Assembly (NCBI GenBank): GCA_019637445.1 | Contig: JAHBVS010000001.1 | Location: forward strand, 1,647,586 to 1,711,585 | Source of the DNA: Gemmatimonadaceae bacterium | Lineage (GTDB): Bacteria; Gemmatimonadota; Gemmatimonadetes; Gemmatimonadales; Gemmatimonadaceae | Length of the DNA stretch: 64,000 bases | Direction: 5' to 3' | Position numbers and translations under genes: made by a program | In this document: one piece after another, positions 25,900-33,376 of the stretch | How the letters are laid out: each line of letters begins with the position of its first letter | Position numbering within the stretch: position 1 is the stretch's first letter | Notes under the pieces: model-generated | Databases searched by the model: none | What the model saw: the letters and a program-made list of their open reading frames with translations, nothing else | What the model was told of the DNA's origin: nothing

Positions 25900-26733
25900 G
25901 TGACCAAGACCGCTGCATCGCCAAGCGCGCGCGAGTACTGGCGCCGCGTGATCTTCGACCACGACACGCGCGCCGGCAACCTCTTCGACGTCATCCTGAT
26001 CATCGCCATCGTCGGCAGCGTGGCGGTGGTGATTCTCGATTCGATGAGCGGCCTGTCGGCGCGGGCACACCAAGTGCTGATGCTGTTCGAGTGGGTGTTC
26101 ACTCTCCTGTTCACCATCGAATACGCGATGCGGCTCTGGTGCGCGGCCGACCGGCTGCGCTACGCCAGGAGCTTCTATGGCGTGGTGGACCTGGCGGCGA
26201 CGCTGCCGACGTACATCTCGCTGCTCTTCCCCGAAGGGCGCTTCCTCGCGCTGGTGCGCATCCTCCGCGTACTGCGGGTGTTCCGGATCCTCAAGCTCAC
26301 GGAATACGTGAGCGAGGCTAACACGATCCTGGCGGCGCTGAGCGCCAGCCGTGCGAAGATCACGGTATTCATGTTCACCGTGGTCACGTCGGTGAGCGTG
26401 GTCGGCTCACTCATGTATCTGATCGAGGGACCGGAGCACGGGTTCACGAACATCCCCGTGGCCATGTACTGGGCGATCGTGACGCTGACGACGGTGGGGT
26501 ACGGCGACATCGCGCCGGCGACACCCCTCGGCCAGATGCTCGCCAGCTTCCTGATGATCCTCGGCTACGCCATCATCGCCGTGCCGACGGGCATCGTGAC
26601 GATGGAGATGCAGAAGGCCTCGCTGGTGCCGCGCGGGGTGAGTTGCGGCAAGTGCGGGCGCGAGCGGCACGATGCCGACGCGAAGTTCTGCAAGGAGTGC
26701 GGCGAGGCGTTGCCGCGGAAAGGGCGGATGTAG
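25900..26733 (+). CDS. Voltage-gated-type potassium channel with zinc-ribbon tail
   Basis: The 277-residue protein has six membrane segments. S4 carries regularly spaced arginines (Arg120, 123, 126, 129 in VRILRVLRVFRIL). The selectivity filter TVGYGD lies at 198-203 between S5 and S6. After S6, the short cytoplasmic tail has two Cys pairs (Cys249/252 and Cys264/267; SCGKCG, FCKECG), a zinc-ribbon-like module. It is similar in size to KvAP/Kch-like channels. The start is GTG at 25900. No neighbour suggests a specific role. Confidence 0.9.
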   Translation: MTKTAASPSAREYWRRVIFDHDTRAGNLFDVILIIAIVGSVAVVILDSMSGLSARAHQVLMLFEWVFTLLFTIEYAMRLWCAADRLRYARSFYGVVDLAATLPTYISLLFPEGRFLALVRILRVLRVFRILKLTEYVSEANTILAALSASRAKITVFMFTVVTSVSVVGSLMYLIEGPEHGFTNIPVAMYWAIVTLTTVGYGDIAPATPLGQMLASFLMILGYAIIAVPTGIVTMEMQKASLVPRGVSCGKCGRERHDADAKFCKECGEALPRKGRM

Positions 26734-26760
26734 CCGCCGCGCTGCCGCCGCGCCGAGACG

Positions 26761-26780
26761 GTGGCGCGTGGCCGCGCCAC
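26761..26780. terminator. Hairpin between convergent genes
   Basis: A perfect 8-bp stem (gtggcgcg / cgcgccac) with a tggc loop lies in the 46-bp spacer between the channel gene and the aminotransferase gene, touching the latter's stop codon. No T tract follows, so its use as a terminator is inferred from position. Confidence 0.5.
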
Positions 26781-28111
26781 TAGGCGCGTGCGATCACCCG
26801 CAGCGCCGCCACCAGCTTCGCCGTGTCCGCCGGCGAGTTGTACAGTGCCGGCGTCACACGCACGCAGTCACCCTTGGCCAGTCCCGAGCGCGCCACGGTG
26901 AAGATCCCGAACTCATCAAGCAGCCGTCGTGCGAGGTTTGCATTGAACGCCCGGTCGCCGTTGCCGCGGATGCGGAAACTCGTGATGGCGCCTGCGGTCA
27001 CGGGGTCATCGTTCAACAGCAGGTCAACGCCGGCGATCTCCCGCGCGGGCTTCACCCAGGAGTCGCGCAGGTAGCGCAAACGTGCCGCCTTGCGTGGAAC
27101 ACCGATCCGGTCCTGGAAGGCCAGCGCGTCGGGTACGGTCATGACAGCGGCGAAGTCCGTGGTTCCCGTATGGATACGACTGTCGATGCGATCCAGCGGC
27201 CCGTCATCACCGTGCGCGCGGTCGATGCGATCCAGCGCGTCACGCCGGATGTAGAGTGCCGCCACGCCGATCGGCGCGGCCACCCACTTGTGCAGGTTCA
27301 CGCCGGCGAAGGTCGCACCTGACTCGCTGAGCGACAGCGGCACCTGACCGAAGGCGTGCGCCGCATCCACCACCGTGTCCACGCCGCGCGCCGTCGCCAG
27401 CGCGGTGATGTCGCGCAGCGGCAGCATCAGCCCGCTCTTGTTGCTCGGGTGCGTGAGCAGCAACAGCCGCGTGCGCGGATTGGCATCGAGCGCACGCGTG
27501 TAGGTCTCGACCAGCGACTCGCGTGTCGGTGGCTCCGGCAGGTCAATGGTCACGACCCTGGCCCCGCGCCGTTCGGCCAGTGCGTTCATCGCCATCTGCA
27601 TCGCCGGATAGTCCAGGTCGGCGTAGATGATCGTGTCACCCGGCTGCAGGCGATTGTACTGCCCGATGATGTGTTGCAGCGCCTCGGTGGCGTTGCGCGC
27701 GAAGGCGATCTCACCGGCGTCGACGCCGAGTGCGGTGGCGGTCTTCTGTCGTGCGTCGGCCGTGATGGCCGGGAACGAGCGCCGCGCGAAGTAGGAGCTC
27801 TCGCGGTTCACACGGTCCACGTTGCGGTGGTAGGCCGCGAGCGTGGGCGCCGGCATCATGCCCCAGTAACCGGCTTCGAGATTCGTGGCGGCGTCGGTGA
27901 CGGCGAACTGGGCGGCGATCTCGCGCCAGTAGGCCTCGTCCTGGGCGACCTGCTCGGGCGTGCCGAGCGGAGGGGCGGGCATGGGGCGTCGCGCACGCGC
28001 GCTCTCGAGCACTTCACGCGACGGTGCTGTCGCAGCGAGGCCGGTCGGGACGAGGACGGAGGCCGCCGAGGCAGCGGCGGCGTGGCGAAGGAATGCGCGG
28101 CGGGAGGTCAT
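26780..28111 (-). CDS. Tat-exported class V aminotransferase (isopenicillin-N-epimerase-like)
   Basis: This 443-residue PLP enzyme has a twin-arginine leader (SRRAFLRHAAAASAASVL). The fold-type I core is clear: FARNATEALQHIIGQYN binds the phosphate, DTVVDAAHAFGQ holds the cofactor Asp, and the Schiff-base Lys275 is in GVNLHKWVAAP. It belongs to the group annotated as aminotransferase V, cysteine desulfurase-like or isopenicillin epimerase-like; the true reaction is unknown. The ATG at 28111 gives the Tat leader; the open frame upstream only overlaps the DUF302 gene. Confidence 0.87.
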   Translation of the reverse strand: MTSRRAFLRHAAAASAASVLVPTGLAATAPSREVLESARARRPMPAPPLGTPEQVAQDEAYWREIAAQFAVTDAATNLEAGYWGMMPAPTLAAYHRNVDRVNRESSYFARRSFPAITADARQKTATALGVDAGEIAFARNATEALQHIIGQYNRLQPGDTIIYADLDYPAMQMAMNALAERRGARVVTIDLPEPPTRESLVETYTRALDANPRTRLLLLTHPSNKSGLMLPLRDITALATARGVDTVVDAAHAFGQVPLSLSESGATFAGVNLHKWVAAPIGVAALYIRRDALDRIDRAHGDDGPLDRIDSRIHTGTTDFAAVMTVPDALAFQDRIGVPRKAARLRYLRDSWVKPAREIAGVDLLLNDDPVTAGAITSFRIRGNGDRAFNANLARRLLDEFGIFTVARSGLAKGDCVRVTPALYNSPADTAKLVAALRVIARA

Positions 28112-28131
28112 GCCCGAACCTAGCGCCCTCG

Positions 28132-28533
28132 CTAGAGCGCGGCCATCACCCGCTTGAGCCGTGCCTCGGCGTCCGCCGCCACCTCGTTCAGCGCGGCGTT
28201 GTTGGTCATCAGCATCATCGCGCGCGGATCGAGAATGGACACCGTGCTGCCCTTGCCGTCCTCGGCGCCCTGCACGAGCACGTTGCACGGCAGGAGCAAT
28301 CCGATGTGCGGCTCGGCGGCCAGCGCCTTGTTGGCCAGTGTCGGGTTGCAGGCGCCGAGGATTGTGTAAGGGCGCACGTCGACGTCGAGCTTCTTCTTGA
28401 GCGTCGCGGACACGTCGATGGTGGAGAGGATGCCGAAGCCCTCGGCGGCGAGCGCGTCGGTCACCTTGGTGACGGCGTCGGCGAAGGCGGTGGTGGGGAG
28501 GGTCTTGGCGAAGCCGTAGCTGGGAGTCGTCAT
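28132..28533 (-). CDS. DUF302 protein
   Basis: This 133-residue cytoplasmic protein has no signal peptide and matches DUF302: YGFAKTLPTTAFADAVTKVTDAL, EGFGILSTIDV, YTILGACNPTLANKAL and HIGLLLPCNVLVQ. The family's role is unresolved; a heme or thiol function has been suggested from the conserved Cys. It lies 20 bp upstream of the aminotransferase on the same strand, so the two are probably co-transcribed. Confidence 0.88.
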   Translation of the reverse strand: MTTPSYGFAKTLPTTAFADAVTKVTDALAAEGFGILSTIDVSATLKKKLDVDVRPYTILGACNPTLANKALAAEPHIGLLLPCNVLVQGAEDGKGSTVSILDPRAMMLMTNNAALNEVAADAEARLKRVMAAL

Positions 28534-28631
28534 GGCGGTCTCGAGATTCTGTGTACTTGAGCAATACGCAGGCGTGGTCGCGGGTTCTCCCGGCGACCCG
28601 CAGCTCTGTCAGGCGATGTCTGACGACATCG

Positions 28632-30368
28632 CTAGTACCGCCAGCTCCGCACATCCGCCCCCGGCGGCGCCGTCAACAGGATCCGCTCCAACGCCCAGGG
28701 CAGCACCATCTGCGGATACCGCAGCCGCGAGTACGCATTGCTGCGCGTGTGGTCGCCGTTCCAGCAGTGCTCGTCGCGATCACCATAGTCCACCACGGCA
28801 TCCGCCGGCGGGCTGGCCGTGCGCAGGAACTTCTCGGTCTCGTAGACCGCGTTGTTGAGATAGTAGTTGTCCATGTCGCCCACATAGATGCGCAGCTTGC
28901 CGCGCAGCTTGGGACCGAGCGTTGCCCAGTCGCGTTGCAGGATGTGGTTGAGGTCCCAGTTGTCGCGCCAGTGCCGCGCGACCGCGGTGTCGATCACGCC
29001 CGTACGCTTGTCCCAGATCGGCTTTGGGTAGCCATCGGGGCCGACCGGCGAGTAGACGCTCTCCCAGACATCGAACTGGTCGCCCGAGCGCGTGCGTGTG
29101 CCGAGTGCGAGCTCGCGGAGGTTCATATCCTCGACCGTGGCGAGGATGTGTCCGAGATAGTTGCGGTACGCCGGCCGTCGCGTTCGACGGAACGGCCCCT
29201 CCGTGTAGTACGCGTTGCGATCCTCATAGATGTTGATCGACGTGTAGTGGCGGAAGTCGATCGGATCCGGGCAGGCGATCCACGCACCATTGAAGAAGTC
29301 CGGATAGAACATCTGCACGGCCATCGCTTCCCAACCGCCGGTGGACCCGCCGTACGTGAAGCGGGCCCAGCCCTGGCCGATGCCGCGGAAGCGGCGCTCG
29401 ATCTCGGGGATCAGCTCATAGTTGATGGCGTCGCCATACGGGCCGTTGTTCGCGGAGTTCACCGCGTACGAATCGTCGTAGAACGGCGTGGCGTGCTGCA
29501 CCTGCACGACGAGCATGCGAGGGAAACCGGGGCCGGTCCAATCCTTGTAGAGCTGATGCGCCAACTGCTGCTGGATGCGGTTGTAGCCGGCGAGGCTGAA
29601 GCGCGTGGAGTAGTCGGGCGCGAGCGTCGTGTCCGGCGGCGTCTCGCGCCAGCCGTCCACACCCGAGGGGAAATGCCCGTGATTCAGCACCAGCGGATAC
29701 CGCGCATCCGGATGCGAATCGAACCCTTCGGGCAGCAACACCCAGGCGCCGAGGTACATGTCGGTGCCCCAGAACTGCGACAGCCGCTCCGAGCGGATGC
29801 GGACGTACTTCACGTACTTGGTTTCCTTGAGCGCGAAGTCCGCGACCGGCGGGATCTCCTCGCTGAGTTCGAGGCTGATGCGACTGCGCGCGTCGAGGCT
29901 CACCGTCACGGGCTTCGAGTACAGGTTGCCCGGCTTGCGCGCGAACTGCTGCCCTTCCCAGTGGTCCGGCGGCAGCTTGACGGTGAAGCCGTCGCTGCGA
30001 CGGAAGGTCTGGTAGCGGTTCACCAGCGCCTGCACGCGGTAGCGGCCCGGCGGCAGGTCGCGCAGCGACGCCACGGGATAGCCGAAGGCAATCGCGTCGA
30101 CCACCGTTGGCGCACCCGGTCGCCAGCCGTCCACGTCCACGCCGGTCACCTGTGCCGTGCCGACGTTGAAGCTCGAGGCGAAGCGCGGCTCGCCTGTCGT
30201 GTCCGCGGAGATGAACAGCAGTACGCGTCCGTCGATCGGCGCTGCGGAGCGCGCGGCGGGGAAGGTGACGGTGAAGCGCGGGCCCTGGGCGCTGGCGTTC
30301 GGCGATATGCCGAGCGAGGCGGCGAGGAAGAGCAGGGTCGGGACGAGCGAGCGGCGGCGAGTCGACAT
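28632..30368 (-). CDS. Secreted esterase-like protein
   Basis: The 578-residue protein has a signal peptide (about 1-28) followed by a beta-rich N-terminal half and a C-terminal alpha/beta-hydrolase-like half. The candidate nucleophile is Ser in FTYGGSTGGWEA, and the late GDRDEHCWNGDH holds candidate Asp/His residues. The central VLNHGHFPSGV may be the oxyanion-loop strand. It resembles putative esterase-like proteins of unknown substrate. ATG at 30368, monocistronic on the minus strand, downstream of a kinase gene with a 66-bp gap. Confidence 0.72.
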   Translation of the reverse strand: MSTRRRSLVPTLLFLAASLGISPNASAQGPRFTVTFPAARSAAPIDGRVLLFISADTTGEPRFASSFNVGTAQVTGVDVDGWRPGAPTVVDAIAFGYPVASLRDLPPGRYRVQALVNRYQTFRRSDGFTVKLPPDHWEGQQFARKPGNLYSKPVTVSLDARSRISLELSEEIPPVADFALKETKYVKYVRIRSERLSQFWGTDMYLGAWVLLPEGFDSHPDARYPLVLNHGHFPSGVDGWRETPPDTTLAPDYSTRFSLAGYNRIQQQLAHQLYKDWTGPGFPRMLVVQVQHATPFYDDSYAVNSANNGPYGDAINYELIPEIERRFRGIGQGWARFTYGGSTGGWEAMAVQMFYPDFFNGAWIACPDPIDFRHYTSINIYEDRNAYYTEGPFRRTRRPAYRNYLGHILATVEDMNLRELALGTRTRSGDQFDVWESVYSPVGPDGYPKPIWDKRTGVIDTAVARHWRDNWDLNHILQRDWATLGPKLRGKLRIYVGDMDNYYLNNAVYETEKFLRTASPPADAVVDYGDRDEHCWNGDHTRSNAYSRLRYPQMVLPWALERILLTAPPGADVRSWRY

Positions 30369-30434
30369 GCGGCTATTCTCGCGACGGAGGCGGTTCTTGG
30401 CTAGCCGCGCCGGGGACGCCGCGCTGGGGCGCCG

Positions 30435-33323
30435 CTAACGCCCCACCGGCCCCAAGTATCGGTCATACCACTCCAACGTCTCCGCCACCCAGCGATTCCG
30501 CGGGAAGTAGTGCCCGCCGTCCCAGATCACCTGCATCTTCTGCGATGCCGGGCTGCCAAGGAACTCGAAGAACGGCCGCGCCGAGGTCTCGAGCGGGAAG
30601 GTGCTGTCGAGCCGGCCGCTCAGCATCAGCACCGGGATGCGAATCCGCGGCAGGAAATTCACGGGATCCGTCTCCGGCCGCTGTTCCTGCGCGGGCAGCC
30701 CCGCCACCAACAGCGACGACACCTTGAAGCGCGACTCCAACGCCAGCGCGATGCCGGCCATCCGCCCGCCCCAGCTGACGCCCATATGCGCGAGGCGCGT
30801 CGTGTCGACGTCGGGGCGCGTCACCACATAGTCGACGCTGCGACGGAACTCGTACATCCATCGGATGGTCTGGTCGCGGCTGGCCACTGAGTTTGTGGGG
30901 ACGTGCCGTTCCATCGGCGTCCCGCGGCCGTAGGTGTGCTCGAGGATCGGGTGTACCACCGCACGGCCGCTGCGCACGAGATAGTCCACGAAGGTCATCG
31001 TGATGTGCTGCGGACTGCTCCCGCTGAACGCCTCGGAGGCCGGCCAGAGTATCGCCGTCTGGTAGGGCGGCGTGCCGCGCTTCGGCAGGAACACGGCGAC
31101 CTGCATCGGACCGCTTTCCCCCTCGATCGGGAAGCTGACATCCTCGCGGATCCAGTCCGCGGCACTCGTGTCGCGCGAAATCAGCGTCGGCTCGATCGGC
31201 GTGCGGTCGTACTCGTAGAGCGCCAGCAGCGCGCGGAAGGTGGCATCGTCCACGGGTCGCGCCCCGCGATAGTCGCGGCGCTGGCCGATGACCTGCGCAC
31301 TCGCGACGGCGAGGCCCGGCATCTCGCGCAGTCGCCGGACGAGGCGAATGCCGTTGATGGCGCTGCGATCGAATTCCGGTTGCGCCACGGCCTCGGTGAA
31401 GAAGTAGCGCGGATCGCTCCAGCCGCCGCCGACGATGAAACGCGTGCCGGGTTCGCGCGGATTCACGAGCCACTCGCGCACGTTGCCGGCCACGTCGAAC
31501 ACGCCGCGCGGGCCGATGCTGCTGCCGCCGCGCACGGGGCCCGAGGACTCGAGGCGTCCGGTGAACGCAATCCAGCGCGCCGCCTCAGGCACTGCCGCGT
31601 TGCTCCACTCCGGCAGCGTCGGCAGCTCCTTGCCGGCGAAGCGCGCGTACGCGCGCGCCTCGTACCAGCTCACGCCGCCTACGGGGAAGTCCTCCTGTCC
31701 CTGTGGCGGTGCGCTGCCTTCCCAGGTGGATGGCCCGCGCCGCCCCGTGCGATCGGTGAAGCGTGCGACCGCGGCCTCCCATGCGAGGGCGCGTCCATTG
31801 AGCGTGATGGTCGAGTCCCACAACTCGCGGCGCGTGTAGCCGCCAGCGTCCACGAAGGCCTTGAACTCGCGATTCGTCACCTCGAGGCGGTCCATCAGGT
31901 ACTCTGACAACTCCGCCGGTTCGGTCGACGCCCCGAAGAGCGCGCTGCGCAACTCGCCGCCCGGCAGGAGCACCATCCCGGTATCGGGATCCGTGATGCG
32001 CTGCAACCGTACGGGATTCGGCAGATCCACGTTCTCGCCACCCATGCGCCCAGACAGCACGGTCTCGCTGCGATACCCAGGCAGCGAGTAGCGATACAGC
32101 CACGGCGTGTTGGGGACTCGCGTCGCTGCGGTGGGTGTCGTGCCGACCGGGACCCAGGTCGTTGTATCGGTGAGCGGGGCACGCGTGACGACTGCACCGG
32201 CGGGCTCGCTGCGGAACTCGCGCAGCGTGGAGATCCCCCGCACGCGCAGCGCCAGCACCGAGTCGCCGGGCACGCGTCGTTCCGCCAACTCTGCAAGGGA
32301 GAATGCCGAGTCGAGCTGATCGGCTTCGAACATCCGGACGAACTCCGGGAAGACCTCCTCGTGCAGCCATCGCGCCCGGCGGTCCTTCACCACGAGGTAC
32401 GACGCGACGGCAATCACCAGCACCGCCGCTGCTGCGGCGATGATGGGGACGCGCGACTTCGCCGCCACGGGCGCGCTCTTCGGGGCCGCTAGCTCACGCA
32501 GCTCGCCGAGCAGTGCCTCGGCGGTCTGCGGCCGTCCGTCTGGACTGCGTGCCAGGCAACGTGCGACGAGAGACACCAGCGCTGGTGAAGCATTCGGTGC
32601 CTTGTCAGCAAGCGACGGCGCGTCCTCGACGATCTTCCGGGCCACCACCTTTTGCCACGAGCCCGAGAAGGGCGGCTCGCCGCTCACCATCTCGAACAGC
32701 ATTGCCCCCAGTGCATAGATGTCGGCGCGGTGGTCCACGTTCGCCTCGCCAGCGGCTTGCTCCGGCGCCATGTAGCCCGGTGTGCCCAGCGACATGCCTT
32801 CACTGGTGAGTGCGGCCACGTCGCGCGCATCACCCAGTGCCTTGGCGATGCCGAAATCCGCCACGATCGCGTGGCCCGCTGAGAGCAGCACGTTCGAGGG
32901 CTTGATGTCGCGGTGCACCACGCCCTGCGCGTGCGCGTGCACCAGCGCCTCGGCCACATCTACAGATACGCGCAGCGCCTCGTCCACCGGCAGCGCGCCG
33001 GTGCGCGTGAGTCGGTCCTGCACCGACTCGCCGGTGGCCACGGGCATCACGTAGTAGAGCAGGGCGCCGTCGAGCGCGGCGCCCGAGTCGAGCAGTGCGA
33101 GAATGTGCGGATGGTTGAGCCGCGCCGTAATGGCGATCTCGCGGAGGAAACGCTCGCTGGTGAGCGACTGTGCGAGGTCCGGCTGCAGGACCTTGATGGC
33201 GACTTCGCGGCCGTGCTTGAGGTCGGTAGCGAGATAGACCGTGGCCATGCCGCCCTGCCCAAGTTCACGCTCGATGCGGTAGCGGTCGGCGAGGGCCTGC
33301 ACGAGGCGGTCCGGAACGGGCAT
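30435..33323 (-). CDS. Ser/Thr kinase fused to FGE-sulfatase and hydrolase domains
   Basis: This 962-residue membrane protein has an active-looking Hanks-type kinase (about 15-275; LGQGGMATVY, Lys44, HRDIKPSN 137-144, DFG 156-158, SLGTPGYMAPEQA). A transmembrane segment (about 292-312) follows. Outside, an FGE-sulfatase/SUMF1 domain (about 445-675; VTNREFKAFVD, FPVGGVSWYEARAYARFAG, GVFDVAGNVREW) leads to a C-terminal alpha/beta-hydrolase-like domain with GVSWGG and a late GHYFP. The periplasmic part may sense or modify a ligand. It is divergent from the kinase at 33377 with a 53-bp spacer. Confidence 0.9.
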   Translation of the reverse strand: MPVPDRLVQALADRYRIERELGQGGMATVYLATDLKHGREVAIKVLQPDLAQSLTSERFLREIAITARLNHPHILALLDSGAALDGALLYYVMPVATGESVQDRLTRTGALPVDEALRVSVDVAEALVHAHAQGVVHRDIKPSNVLLSAGHAIVADFGIAKALGDARDVAALTSEGMSLGTPGYMAPEQAAGEANVDHRADIYALGAMLFEMVSGEPPFSGSWQKVVARKIVEDAPSLADKAPNASPALVSLVARCLARSPDGRPQTAEALLGELRELAAPKSAPVAAKSRVPIIAAAAAVLVIAVASYLVVKDRRARWLHEEVFPEFVRMFEADQLDSAFSLAELAERRVPGDSVLALRVRGISTLREFRSEPAGAVVTRAPLTDTTTWVPVGTTPTAATRVPNTPWLYRYSLPGYRSETVLSGRMGGENVDLPNPVRLQRITDPDTGMVLLPGGELRSALFGASTEPAELSEYLMDRLEVTNREFKAFVDAGGYTRRELWDSTITLNGRALAWEAAVARFTDRTGRRGPSTWEGSAPPQGQEDFPVGGVSWYEARAYARFAGKELPTLPEWSNAAVPEAARWIAFTGRLESSGPVRGGSSIGPRGVFDVAGNVREWLVNPREPGTRFIVGGGWSDPRYFFTEAVAQPEFDRSAINGIRLVRRLREMPGLAVASAQVIGQRRDYRGARPVDDATFRALLALYEYDRTPIEPTLISRDTSAADWIREDVSFPIEGESGPMQVAVFLPKRGTPPYQTAILWPASEAFSGSSPQHITMTFVDYLVRSGRAVVHPILEHTYGRGTPMERHVPTNSVASRDQTIRWMYEFRRSVDYVVTRPDVDTTRLAHMGVSWGGRMAGIALALESRFKVSSLLVAGLPAQEQRPETDPVNFLPRIRIPVLMLSGRLDSTFPLETSARPFFEFLGSPASQKMQVIWDGGHYFPRNRWVAETLEWYDRYLGPVGR

Positions 33324-33376
33324 TCCGATATTCTGGCCTCTTTCCGCCTAGTGGGCTAGGCGTAGGTTTCCCCGGG

